Below, one piece after another: positions 18,338 to 26,556 of a stretch of 64,000 nucleotides of DNA. The DNA is from Palsa-506 sp963755815 (GTDB lineage: Bacteria; Actinomycetota; Actinomycetes; Streptosporangiales; Streptosporangiaceae): NCBI GenBank assembly GCA_963755815.1, contig CAVWLF010000005.1, positions 744,001 to 808,000 of the forward strand, in the 5' to 3' direction. The notes below the pieces were generated by a model. It was not told where the DNA came from, did no database searches, and saw nothing but the letters and a program-made list of their open reading frames with translations. The position numbers and the translations under genes were made by a program. The number at the start of each line of letters is the position of its first letter. Within the stretch, counting starts at the first letter, position 1.

Positions 18338-18787
18338 ATGGCCGACTCTGCAGTCCGGCAGCCGGTGGGCAGTTCGCCTGATCAGTCCGTCGGCTCGCTG
18401 GTGTCACTGGCTGTCGAGGACATTACCCAGCTGGTCAGATGCGAGCTTGACCTGGCGAAACTCGAGCTGAGGTCGGACGCGCGCCGACTCGGCATCGCCG
18501 GGGTGATGCTGGTTATCGCCGCCTTCGTCGCCTGTCTCGTGCTGATGCTGCTTAGTTTCGCGTTCGCCTACGGCCTGAACTCGGTAGGCATCTGGCTGTG
18601 GGCGTCGTTCCTGATCGTGGCCGGCGCCTACGTGCTGCTGGCCGCGCTGGCCGTGCTCATCGGCGCCTGGAGATTCCGCGGCATGAGTGCGCTGACGAAG
18701 ACCCGGCGGACCGTGAGCGATGACCTTTCGCTGCTCCGGCGCGATGACGTGACCCCCGCGGCCGCCCCCGGAGCAGGAGCGGGGTGA
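18338..18787 (+). CDS. Holin-like small membrane protein (phage holin superfamily III / DUF1469)
   Basis: A 149-aa protein. The N-terminal amphipathic region (SLAVEDITQLVRCELDLAKLELRSD) is followed by two strong membrane helices at about residues 55-80 and 87-113, and then a charged tail. This is the standard form of the actinobacterial holin superfamily III proteins, which are housekeeping membrane proteins rather than phage lysis genes. GGAGAAGGGA lies before the ATG. It is followed four bases later by the epoxide-hydrolase-like gene, as Rv3669 is by ephE. Confidence 0.88.
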   Translation: MADSAVRQPVGSSPDQSVGSLVSLAVEDITQLVRCELDLAKLELRSDARRLGIAGVMLVIAAFVACLVLMLLSFAFAYGLNSVGIWLWASFLIVAGAYVLLAALAVLIGAWRFRGMSALTKTRRTVSDDLSLLRRDDVTPAAAPGAGAG

Positions 18788-18791
18788 TCCC

Positions 18792-19715
18792 ATGATGCCG
18801 CGGGGCGCCGATCCGATCTATATCGACGGCCCTTGGTCGCACCGCTCCGTCAGCGCCAACGGAACGCGCTTTCACCTGGCCGAGAGCGGTGACGGGCCGC
18901 TGGTGCTGCTGCTGCACGGGTTCCCCCAGTTCTGGTGGACCTGGCGCGAGCAGCTGACCTCGCTGAGCCAGGCCGGATACCGCGCCGCCGCCGTCGACCT
19001 GCGCGGTTACGGCGGCAGCGACAAACCGCCGCGGGGTTACGACCTGGTGACGGCGGCGTCCGACGCGGCCGGGCTGGTCCGCTCCCTCGGTGAGGCGAAC
19101 GCCGTGGTCGTGGGTCATGACTGGGGCGGGCTCGTGGCCTGGACCATGGCCGCGTATTTCCCCAAGGTGGTCCGGCGGCTGGCGGTGGTCTCCGTCCCGC
19201 ACCCGCTCCGGGCCCGCGCCGCCGTCCTGTCTGACCCGCGGGGCCAGGGCCGGAGCAGCGGATACGCCCTCGGCTTCCAGCTGCCGCTGCTGCCCGAGCG
19301 CCAGCTGCTGCGCCATGACGCTGAGCGGGTCGGCCGGATGCTGCGGTCCTGGTCCGGTCCCGGCTGGCCGGACCCGCCGACCGAGCGCCGCTACCGCGCC
19401 GCGATGTGCCTGCAGTCGGTGGCTCACTCCGCGCTGGAATATCACCGCTGGTTCGTCCGGTCCCGGCTCCGGCCGGATGGCCTGCGGTACGCGCGCCGGA
19501 TGCGGGCGCCGATCCAGGCCCCGACGCTGCATCTGCAGGGGGCGCTGGATACCTGCGTGCTGCCCGGCACGGCCCGCGGCTCGGGCCGGTACGTGGACGG
19601 GCCGTACCGATGGCGGCTGCTGGACGGGGCCGGGCATTTCCCGCACGAGGAACTGCCGGCCCGGTTTGACACCGAGCTGTGCTCCTGGCTGGCCGACCCG
19701 GAACCAGAACGTTGA
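18792..19715 (+). CDS. Alpha/beta hydrolase, epoxide hydrolase (EphE)-like
   Basis: A 307-aa hydrolase. The oxyanion motif is LLLHGFPQFWWTW, the nucleophile elbow is VGHDWGG (Asp nucleophile, typical of epoxide hydrolases and haloalkane dehalogenases), and the catalytic His is in GAGHFPHEE. A cap domain lies between about residues 135 and 220. The gene order holin-like, this gene, then marP on the other strand equals Rv3669-Rv3670-Rv3671c, so it is probably an EphE orthologue. The substrate is not known. Confidence 0.88.
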   Translation: MMPRGADPIYIDGPWSHRSVSANGTRFHLAESGDGPLVLLLHGFPQFWWTWREQLTSLSQAGYRAAAVDLRGYGGSDKPPRGYDLVTAASDAAGLVRSLGEANAVVVGHDWGGLVAWTMAAYFPKVVRRLAVVSVPHPLRARAAVLSDPRGQGRSSGYALGFQLPLLPERQLLRHDAERVGRMLRSWSGPGWPDPPTERRYRAAMCLQSVAHSALEYHRWFVRSRLRPDGLRYARRMRAPIQAPTLHLQGALDTCVLPGTARGSGRYVDGPYRWRLLDGAGHFPHEELPARFDTELCSWLADPEPER

Positions 19716-20227
19716 CATTGCCGCCAGCGCGCGGCCGGGACCGGGACCCGTCAGGCCGGCCGCGCAACGCGCGGCCGCGGGACGAGCTGGGCCGGCCGCT
19801 GAGCCGCGGTGCTCCCGGCGAGCCCCCGGTGCCGGATGCGAGCGCGCTGCCTCCGGCCAGCGCGCTCGCCCTCGCTCAGCAGCTGATCGATCATGGCCGG
19901 CCGTTCCGCGCGCATGAAGTGCTGGAGGCATCGTGGAAGGCGGCGGAGCCCGCCGAGCGCGATCTGTGGCAGGGCCTGGCCCAGGTGGCGGTGGGCCTCA
20001 CGCACGCGCAGCGCGGAAATGCCACCGGAGCGGCGGCCCTGCTGCGCCGCGGCGCGGGCGCGGTCAGCGGGTATGCCGGCGATCGCCCGCACGGGATCGA
20101 CGCGGCGGGAATCGTCCGGTCGGCTGACGACCTGGCGGACCGGATCGAGCGGGACGGGCTGGCGGCCGTGCCGCCGGACCAGCTGGTCATCCGGCTCACG
20201 GCCGGGCCGGCGCCGGGCCCGGCCTGA
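19712..20227 (+). CDS. DUF309 family protein
   Basis: A 171-aa protein with the DUF309 signature: FRAHEVLEASWK, then GLAQVAVGLTHAQRGNATGA. The N-terminal RDRDPSGRPRNARPRDELG resembles other actinobacterial members. The start is uncertain. A TTG at 19712 overlaps the TGA of the preceding hydrolase and keeps the family N-terminus; a second TTG at 19718 or an upstream ATG at 19679 are alternatives. The family is helical and may bind metal; its function is unknown. Its 3' end faces marP with about 30 bases between. Confidence 0.8.
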   Translation: MTLPPARGRDRDPSGRPRNARPRDELGRPLSRGAPGEPPVPDASALPPASALALAQQLIDHGRPFRAHEVLEASWKAAEPAERDLWQGLAQVAVGLTHAQRGNATGAAALLRRGAGAVSGYAGDRPHGIDAAGIVRSADDLADRIERDGLAAVPPDQLVIRLTAGPAPGPA

Positions 20228-20257
20228 CCGGCGTCGCCGCCGGCCATGGTGGCCCGC

Positions 20258-21451
20258 TCAGTCGTCGCAGCCCTGGGTGGAGACCGGGACGGTGGCGGTC
20301 CGGCCCGCCCGGGCGTCGGGGGCGACCTCCGATGCCGTCAGGGCGTACCCGGTGTCCGGCACCGACACCGCGGCGGCGAACACCACGCCGTAGACCCGGC
20401 CATCGAGCGCGAGCAGCGGGCCGCCTGAGTTCCCGGGCCTGACCACTGCCCGGACCGAGTAGATCTCGCGGGTCACCTGGGTGGTCTGATAAATGTCCGG
20501 GCTCCGGGCGGCCTCGCTGCCGCCGATCCTGGCCGCTACGGCGGTGAACGAGGAATCCAGCGGGTAGCCGGCCACGATCGCGTTGCGGCCGGCCGGCGCC
20601 AGCCCGGCGAAGCGGAGCGGGCGGGCGGCCAGGCCGGGCACGTAGAGGATCGCGACATCGCGCTCCGGATCGTAAAGCACGACCCTGGCCCGCAATTCGG
20701 GGCCGCCCTGCTGGGACACCTCGGGCCATGGCTTGACCCCGGCCACTACATGCGCGTTCGTCAGGACGCGATCGCGGGCGTAGACGAAGCCCGAGCCCTC
20801 GATCCGGCGCGAGCAGCCCGGCGCGGTGCCCTGGACTTTGACGATGCTGCGCCGGGCGCGCCGGAGGCCGCCGGCCGACAGGACACTATTGTCCGGCGGA
20901 GCCACCGACAGCGCGCCTTCGGCCCCCAGCGCGCCGAAGACCTGCGCGTACGGCCCGCGGGCCAGCAGGCCGCGGAAATCGGAGAACATCGTGCTCGCCG
21001 CGGGGGGCATGATCCGGTCCACGCCGCGGAGCACCGCGGAGTCATTGACCTGGCGGGAGATCAGCGGGAAGGGGGCGTAGGCCACCGCCGAGGCGATCAG
21101 CCACGCGATCAGCACCACCGAGACCACGCTCACGACGGCGCCGCCGATCGCGTCGACCACCGTGGCCGGGCGCCAGGTCAGCCGGGATCGCATCGCCACG
21201 CCTACTCCCGAAGCGAGCAGCTGCCCGATCATCGCGGCGATGAAGACGACGATGATGGCCACCAGCGCCTGCTGGGCCAGGCCGCTGACCAGGGACCGCG
21301 CGATGTCCGGTCCGAACACCGCGCCGATCGCGCCGCCGCCGAGAAACCCGGCGAAACTCAGCACGCCGATGATGAAGCCCTGACGGTATCCGGCCACGGC
21401 AAAGGCGACGACCAGCACGATCAGGATCACGTCCAGCAAGTCACCCGGCAC
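20258..21451 (-). CDS. marP: MarP-type membrane serine protease (CvpA domain + trypsin-like domain)
   Basis: With the GTG start at 21451 the protein is 397 aa, the same length as M. tuberculosis MarP. Four membrane helices fill about residues 7-125. The periplasmic protease has His234 (TNAHVVAG), Asp265 (DPERDVAILYV) and Ser342 (RPGNSGGP). MarP is needed for acid and oxidative stress resistance and cleaves a peptidoglycan hydrolase. Two Cys residues (CSRR near 213 and the C-terminal CDD) may form the disulfide known in MarP. It is followed by a NUDIX gene and nth on the same strand, as in mycobacteria. Confidence 0.92.
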   Translation of the reverse strand: MPGDLLDVILIVLVVAFAVAGYRQGFIIGVLSFAGFLGGGAIGAVFGPDIARSLVSGLAQQALVAIIVVFIAAMIGQLLASGVGVAMRSRLTWRPATVVDAIGGAVVSVVSVVLIAWLIASAVAYAPFPLISRQVNDSAVLRGVDRIMPPAASTMFSDFRGLLARGPYAQVFGALGAEGALSVAPPDNSVLSAGGLRRARRSIVKVQGTAPGCSRRIEGSGFVYARDRVLTNAHVVAGVKPWPEVSQQGGPELRARVVLYDPERDVAILYVPGLAARPLRFAGLAPAGRNAIVAGYPLDSSFTAVAARIGGSEAARSPDIYQTTQVTREIYSVRAVVRPGNSGGPLLALDGRVYGVVFAAAVSVPDTGYALTASEVAPDARAGRTATVPVSTQGCDD

Positions 21452-21659
21452 GTGCCCAACCGTATCCGGGAATCCCGGCGGGCCGGGCACTGCTGGCCCA
21501 GCCTGCGACCGGCAGGAAAACCAGCGGAAACGGGGCACGAGCCGAACTGCAACCGGCCGGCCCCCGCCACCCGCACGTGGCCGGCCCGGACCAGCCGCCC
21601 CCGGAACCAGCAGGCACCGGGCCAGCGCGTACCCGGCCAGCGCGGACCCGGGCCAGCGG

Positions 21660-22349
21660 CTAGGAGGCCGGTTCAGGAAACGGGTCCTGGCCGGCCGCCG
21701 CCGTCAGCATCCCGGCCGGCAGGTCCTCGGCCCGGCTGGTGTCCCAGGGCACCTCCCAGCCCCCCAGCGCGAGCAGCCGGTCAATGACCATCGCCGTGAA
21801 CCCCCAGACCAGCATGCCGCCGACCCGGAACGCCGGGCTCCCTGCGCCGGACGAGGGCAGCCGGATCGTCAGGCGGTGCGCTGGATCGGCGAGTTCCGCG
21901 ACGGTGATCCGGGCCACCGAGGTGACTTCGACCGGATCCCCTGGCCCCACCGGGCCGGGCTGCCGCCACCAGGCCAGCACCGGGGTGACCCGGAACCCGC
22001 TGCGCGAGATGAACAGGTCGGGCAGCACCGCCAGCACCTGCACGCCGGCCGGGTCCACCTGCGCCTCCTCGGCCGCCTCGCGCAAGGCCGCCTGCACCGG
22101 GCCGCCGTCGGCTGCGTCGATGGCGCCGCCGGGGAAGGCCGGCTGGCCGGCGTGCCGGCGGAGCCGCGGGCCGCGCTGGACGAGCAGCAGGTCAGGGCCC
22201 GCCGCGCTGGATCCGAACAGGATGAGGACGGCCGACGGACGCCCCCCGGGCCCGGGCCGCAGGGCGGCCGGTACCGGCAGGGCGGCGGCTGCCTTGGCCA
22301 GCGCCGTCAGCCAGCCGGGCACGTCCTCGCCCGGGCCGGCCTGCGTCAT
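21660..22349 (-). CDS. NUDIX hydrolase, CoA pyrophosphatase-like
   Basis: A 229-aa protein. The NUDIX box runs from FPGGAIDAADGGPVQAALRE to AAEEAQV, and an upstream LVQRGPRLRRHAGQPAFPGG fits the CoA-diphosphatase (UPF0035) signature. It corresponds to Rv3672c in the conserved marP-NUDIX-nth order. It should hydrolyse CoA or a related nucleotide diphosphate. The spacer to marP is about 200 bases and includes a Pro/Ala-rich stretch that encodes no convincing protein. Confidence 0.87.
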   Translation of the reverse strand: MTQAGPGEDVPGWLTALAKAAAALPVPAALRPGPGGRPSAVLILFGSSAAGPDLLLVQRGPRLRRHAGQPAFPGGAIDAADGGPVQAALREAAEEAQVDPAGVQVLAVLPDLFISRSGFRVTPVLAWWRQPGPVGPGDPVEVTSVARITVAELADPAHRLTIRLPSSGAGSPAFRVGGMLVWGFTAMVIDRLLALGGWEVPWDTSRAEDLPAGMLTAAAGQDPFPEPAS

Positions 22350-22362
22350 GGCCGCGGCCCGG

Positions 22363-23070
22363 TCACGAGAATGGCCCGGCCTTCACCAGCTTGCGCGCGG
22401 TCTCCTCGTCGGTGGGGCCGATACCGAACGACGGGCACAGCCGCGCGATCCCGCAGGCTCCGCAGGCCGGCCTGCGGGCATGGCACACCCGGCGGCCATG
22501 CCAGATCAGCCGATGCGACAGCAAGGTCCACTCGGCGCGGGGAATCAGCGAGCCGACCTCATGCTCGATCTTGACCGGGTCGTCCTGGCTGGTCCAGCCG
22601 AAACGATGGCTCAGCCGGTTGAAATGGGTGTCCACGGTGATGCCCGGCACGCCGAAGGCGTCGCCGAGGACCACGTTGGCCGTCTTCCGGCCCACTCCAG
22701 GGAGGGTGACCAGGTCACGCAGCCGGCCCGGTACCTCACCGCCGAACCGCTCGCACAGCGCCTGGCCGAGCCCGAGCAGGCTGGTTGTCTTGGCCCGGAA
22801 GAACCCGGTCGACTGGATGATCTTCTCCACCTCAGCACGGTCGGCCGCAGCGTAGTCGGCCGCCGTGCGATAGCGGGCGAAGAGCACCGGCGTGACCAGG
22901 TTGACCCGCTTGTCCGTGCACTGCGCGGACAGGATGGTCGCGACCAGCAGCTCAAGCGGCGAGGAGAAGTTGAGCTCGGTGTGCGCGTCCGGGTAGAGCT
23001 CGGCGAGTGCGCGGTTTATCCGGCGGGCACGCCGGACCAGGGCGGTCCGCGAAGGCGGTTCAGCAGGCAC
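22363..23070 (-). CDS. nth: Endonuclease III
   Basis: A 235-aa base-excision repair glycosylase/lyase. The helix-hairpin-helix is LPGVGRKTANVVLG, with the catalytic Lys in GRKTA and the catalytic Asp in ITVDTHFNRLS. The [4Fe-4S] loop has four Cys in CHARRPACGACGIARLC (spacing 6-2-5). It removes oxidised pyrimidines. It is co-directional with the NUDIX gene (13-base gap) and the ComF-like gene upstream, forming part of the MarP-region operon. Confidence 0.95.
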   Translation of the reverse strand: MPAEPPSRTALVRRARRINRALAELYPDAHTELNFSSPLELLVATILSAQCTDKRVNLVTPVLFARYRTAADYAAADRAEVEKIIQSTGFFRAKTTSLLGLGQALCERFGGEVPGRLRDLVTLPGVGRKTANVVLGDAFGVPGITVDTHFNRLSHRFGWTSQDDPVKIEHEVGSLIPRAEWTLLSHRLIWHGRRVCHARRPACGACGIARLCPSFGIGPTDEETARKLVKAGPFS

Positions 23071-23079
23071 GGGCCTAGC

Positions 23080-24024
23080 CTATTGACCGTTGTCGCCGGG
23101 CGGCACGTGCACTGCGCAGAGCCACGGCCGGAACGCCGTATCGGCAGCCGGGCGGGCGTTCGCGGCGACGTGGCGGCCGAGCACGATGACGGTTACCGAT
23201 CGCGCTCCCGCCAGCCGCAGCGCGGCGCACGCGGACTGGGCGCTGGCCCCCGTCGTCCAGGTGTCATCGAGCAGAGCGACATCGGCACCGGGCACGGGCG
23301 GCGCGCTGAACCGGTCAGCGTCTAAGTCCCGGGTGCCCGGTTCGTCACGCAGCCGAAGGCCAAGCGAGACCCAGGGCCGGGCCAGGCAAGATCCGGCCAG
23401 CAACCGCAGCGGGTGCGGGCCAGCCCGGCCGCGGCCGCTCGGCACCACCGCCAGGTGCGACGGCCCGGCAATCCCGGCCGAGCGCCAGACGCACGGCCCA
23501 TGGTCGCGCAGGAAGACGATGAGCAGCGCACGCAGCGCCGCCTGCGCGCACCCGGCCCCGGGCCGCGCCGATTTGTACAGCCACAGATTTCGCGCATGCG
23601 CGCCGCCTTTCGCCGCGTAGCAGATGGGCACCACGACGTCAGCCAGCAGGCCGGGCAGCGTTTCCGCGTGCTGGCGGCATTGGTAGCAGTAGACATTGGC
23701 GGGCCGGACCGGGATCCGGCAGGCGGCGCAGAGGCCGTGCCCGCCCGGGGGTGGCGCGCTGAGGTGCGGCTCCTGCCGGCGCGCCGATCTGGCCAGGAGT
23801 TCCCACCCGGCCACCGAGGGGGTGCCGTCCCGCGGTCGGGTCCCGTCTCTGGCCAGCCCGGCCGACTGCCTGGCCAGCCCAGGCAGGTCGCTGTTCGGCC
23901 CGGCCGCATCCCTGACCGGCCCGGCCCCGTCCCTGGCCAGCTTGGCCGCGTCCCTGGCCAGCTCGGCCGCGTCCCTGGCCAGCCTGGCCGCGTCCCTGAC
24001 CGGCCCGGCCGCGTCGCCGTCCAC
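23080..24024 (-). CDS. ComF-like phosphoribosyltransferase with a repetitive N-terminus
   Basis: A 314-aa protein. The C-terminal half is a type I PRTase fold with the PRPP loop ALLDDTWTTGASAQSAC. A four-Cys zinc-finger-like segment precedes it (CAACRIPVRPANVYCYQC), as in ComF. The first 60 residues are an unusual heptad repeat (RDAAELA, RDAAKLA, RDGAGPV and so on), so the true start could be later, near the zinc finger. ComF proteins support DNA uptake in some bacteria; in actinobacteria the role is unclear. It ends nine bases before nth. Confidence 0.75.
   Translation of the reverse strand: MDGDAAGPVRDAARLARDAAELARDAAKLARDGAGPVRDAAGPNSDLPGLARQSAGLARDGTRPRDGTPSVAGWELLARSARRQEPHLSAPPPGGHGLCAACRIPVRPANVYCYQCRQHAETLPGLLADVVVPICYAAKGGAHARNLWLYKSARPGAGCAQAALRALLIVFLRDHGPCVWRSAGIAGPSHLAVVPSGRGRAGPHPLRLLAGSCLARPWVSLGLRLRDEPGTRDLDADRFSAPPVPGADVALLDDTWTTGASAQSACAALRLAGARSVTVIVLGRHVAANARPAADTAFRPWLCAVHVPPGDNGQ
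23840..24015. repeat. Imperfect 21-bp tandem repeats inside the ComF-like gene
   Basis: Units close to TCCCTGGCCAGCTCGGCCGCG recur about seven times with drift. In the gene this gives the seven-residue unit RDAA-x-LA. The multiple-of-three period keeps the frame, so the array can expand or contract without breaking the protein. Confidence 0.75.
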
Positions 24025-24268
24025 AATCGGCAGGTTACGACGGCCCGCCGACGTTTCCGCTGCGATGGCGGCGGGCCAGCCGCCCGGATCCGGCGCGGAT
24101 TAGCCGGGCTGGCTGCCTTATGCCCGTGCTCCGGTAGGCTCGTCCGGGACCACATTCCGGGTCTTGGCCGTGCCTCCCGCAGAAGCCGGTCCGACGGAGC
24201 CAGCAAACGAGGCGCGTCCGGGCGGCACTTCTCGTGGCCGGCCGGACGGCACCTAATCCACCATCGGA

Positions 24269-25993
24269 ATGACCGCCATGCGAACGCCTAAGTCTGCGGC
24301 CGGGACGGCCGGCCGCCCTGCCCAGGGCACTTCGGCGACGGATGCCGCCGGACCGGCTGAGCGGCTGGCCGGGGCAGCGCCGCCCGGGCCGGAGGCACCG
24401 GCGACCGGCCCGGAGGCACCGGCGGCCGAGCCCGGCGCCAGCCCGGCCAGCCGGAACCCGGCCGGCTGGAACCCGGCCAGCTGGCGCGCGGGCATGCGGC
24501 CGGCGCTGCGGCGGCACTGGCTGGCGGCGGCTCTGCTGCTGGCCGGCCTGGTCCTGCGGATTCTCACCCAGATCGCCTACCGCCCCGCGCTGCTGTACAT
24601 CGACTCCGTCAAGTACCTCTACAACGCCTGGCCGGGCACTGACCCGGTCGGCTACAAGGTGCCGCTGAAGTTCATCTTGTTCTTCGGCAACCTTTCCACC
24701 GTGGCCGCCATCCAGCACCTGCTCGGCCTGGCCATGGCGGCGACGCTGTACCTGGTCCTGCTACGCCGCGGCTGCTCCCGCTGGCTGGCCGCGCTGGCCA
24801 TCGCCCCGGTCCTGCTGGACGCCTACCAGCTCCAGATGGAACAGACGATCATGCCGGACGTGTGGTTCGAGGCGCTGATCGTCGCCGGGCTCGCCGCGCT
24901 GCTGTGGCGGCCGCGGCCGGGCCTGCGGATTGTCATCGCCGCCGGGCTGATCCTGGGCGCCACGGCCACGTTCCGGCAGGTCGGCGAGATCCTGGTGCTG
25001 CCCGCCGCCGTCTATGCGGCGATCACGGCCAGCGGCTGGCGGGCCCGGGCCGGTCACGCCGCCGCCCTGTGCGCGGCCTTCGCCCTGCCGATCCTGACCT
25101 ACAGCGGCATCTCCCTCGCGCAAAACGGGCATTTCCAGCTCTCTCACTCCGGCACCAGCGAGCTCTACGGGCGGATGGCGGCGGACGCCGACTGCGCGAC
25201 GCTGAAACTTCCCGCCTACCAGCGGGCGCTGTGCCCCAGCCCCCGGCAGCAGGCCCTCGGCCCGGACGCCCTTGAGCACAGCACTGCCTCCCCGCTCAAG
25301 GACTACACCGCCCCGGACGGGCGGCGGCGGAGCAAGGTCATCGCCAGCTTCAACCACCAGGTTCTGCTGCAGCAGCCGATGCGGATCATCAGCGGGATCA
25401 CCCGGGATGCCAGCAAGCTGTTCGCGCTCACCCGGGCGACCAGCCCGGGGGATACCCCGATCTCGCGCTGGCAGTTCCAGCACGGCTACCCGACCTACGG
25501 GCGCACGATCAGCGTCAACCCCCAGCACGTCATCGTGCTCGGGGTGCAGCTCAACGCGGACGGCGGGATCAATTACCCCAACGGCGATGTGAACTACGCC
25601 ACCAGGCTGCCCGCCTCGGTGGGCGGCAAGGCCGCAGTCATCCGGCCGCTGGCGGTACTCCTGCGCGCCTACCAGCTCCGCGGCGGCTACACCCCGGGGC
25701 CGCTCCTCGCCCTCGCCGCCATCGCCGGGCTGATCGGCTCGGCCAGCCTGCTGCGCCGGCGCCGCGGCGCCGATCCGGCCCGGCCGCGGGCCGCCCGTCC
25801 CGAATACCAGGCCGCCCTCGCCTGCTTCCTCATCTTCACCAGCGCGGCCGCGGTACTCCTCACCTCCGACCTCTTCGAGTTCTCCTGGCGGTACCAGCTC
25901 CCCGCGCTGATCACCCTGCCGCCAGCCGGGGCCCTGGGCATCGCCGCCATCCTCGCCGCGGTCAGGACCAGCCGCGCCAGCGCAGCGGCATGA
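24269..25993 (+). CDS. Polytopic membrane protein, GT-C glycosyltransferase-like
   Basis: A 574-aa protein. A disordered Pro/Ala/Gly-rich N-terminal segment (about 75 residues) precedes about ten membrane helices. An early IAYRPALLYIDSVKYLYNAW, with Asp just after the first helix, resembles the acidic catalytic loop of GT-C mannosyl/arabinosyltransferases. A long extracytoplasmic loop spans about residues 275-450. Transfer of a polyprenyl-linked sugar to the envelope is plausible but not proven. The ATG at 24278, three codons later, is an equal start candidate. Confidence 0.7.
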   Translation: MTAMRTPKSAAGTAGRPAQGTSATDAAGPAERLAGAAPPGPEAPATGPEAPAAEPGASPASRNPAGWNPASWRAGMRPALRRHWLAAALLLAGLVLRILTQIAYRPALLYIDSVKYLYNAWPGTDPVGYKVPLKFILFFGNLSTVAAIQHLLGLAMAATLYLVLLRRGCSRWLAALAIAPVLLDAYQLQMEQTIMPDVWFEALIVAGLAALLWRPRPGLRIVIAAGLILGATATFRQVGEILVLPAAVYAAITASGWRARAGHAAALCAAFALPILTYSGISLAQNGHFQLSHSGTSELYGRMAADADCATLKLPAYQRALCPSPRQQALGPDALEHSTASPLKDYTAPDGRRRSKVIASFNHQVLLQQPMRIISGITRDASKLFALTRATSPGDTPISRWQFQHGYPTYGRTISVNPQHVIVLGVQLNADGGINYPNGDVNYATRLPASVGGKAAVIRPLAVLLRAYQLRGGYTPGPLLALAAIAGLIGSASLLRRRRGADPARPRAARPEYQAALACFLIFTSAAAVLLTSDLFEFSWRYQLPALITLPPAGALGIAAILAAVRTSRASAAA

Positions 25994-26090
25994 ACCGCCC
26001 GGCCGCCAGCGAGGCCAGCGAGCCGCGCCGCGGTCGGGCCCGGTCCAGCCCGGGCAGCCGGTGGTCGCGCGGCGGGCGCGGATCGGCGGC

Positions 26091-26348
26091 TCAGGCCGCG
26101 CGCTGTCCCTGGCGGCTGGCCGCGCGGCTAGCGATCAGGTCAGTCACGCCGCTCACCGTCCCGCGCAGGCCGCCGCCGGCCGCCTGCCGGACCGTCGCCT
26201 CGGCGATGACGGCCGCCTCCGCGGCCAGCTTGCGCACCTCCGGCGACGTCCTGATGGCGTGCCACGATGTGCGGAGCCGTTCCAGGCCCGCCCGGCCGTC
26301 CCGGCTGCCGGCCAGGTAGCCGACCACGAATCCAATGACCGCTTCCAT
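26091..26348 (-). CDS. Small hypothetical protein at the end of the hydrogenase operon
   Basis: An 85-aa protein. The N-terminal FVVGYLAGSRDGRAGLERLR is a short Gly-containing helix like that of YtxH-type proteins, followed by an amphipathic Ala-rich helix. It has no catalytic motif. It follows the 34-aa peptide gene by about 56 bases on the same strand and may be the last gene of the hhy transcript. Its function is unknown. Confidence 0.65.
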   Translation of the reverse strand: MEAVIGFVVGYLAGSRDGRAGLERLRTSWHAIRTSPEVRKLAAEAAVIAEATVRQAAGGGLRGTVSGVTDLIASRAASRQGQRAA

Positions 26349-26404
26349 TTTCCTGCCTTACTTGTCGGGGCCCGGATGAGAGCGAGTGCCGCGCCGGAGA
26401 ATGG

Positions 26405-26509
26405 CTACATCTCGCGGAGCTCGAGGTAGCGCTTGACGTCGGGCAGCGACTGGACGATGGCCGCCAGGACCACTGCGACCAGCGCGGCCTTGATCAGTCT
26501 CGAGATCAT
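26405..26509 (-). CDS. 34-aa single-helix membrane peptide (DUF6893-like)
   Basis: The peptide starts MISRLIKAALVAVVLAAI and ends with a polar VKRYLELREM. It has one membrane helix (about residues 5-20) and a charged cytoplasmic tail. GGAGGAAACGAG directly before the ATG is the best ribosome-binding site in this region. The tail SLPDVKRYLELREM matches what I recall of small actinobacterial DUF6893 proteins near hydrogenases. It could anchor or guide the soluble hydrogenase to the membrane; that role is a guess. Confidence 0.72.
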   Translation of the reverse strand: MISRLIKAALVAVVLAAIVQSLPDVKRYLELREM

Positions 26510-26556
26510 CTCGTTTCCTCCTCTGCTCAGTGCTTGAGTCGTGCGCCCGGCCTGAG

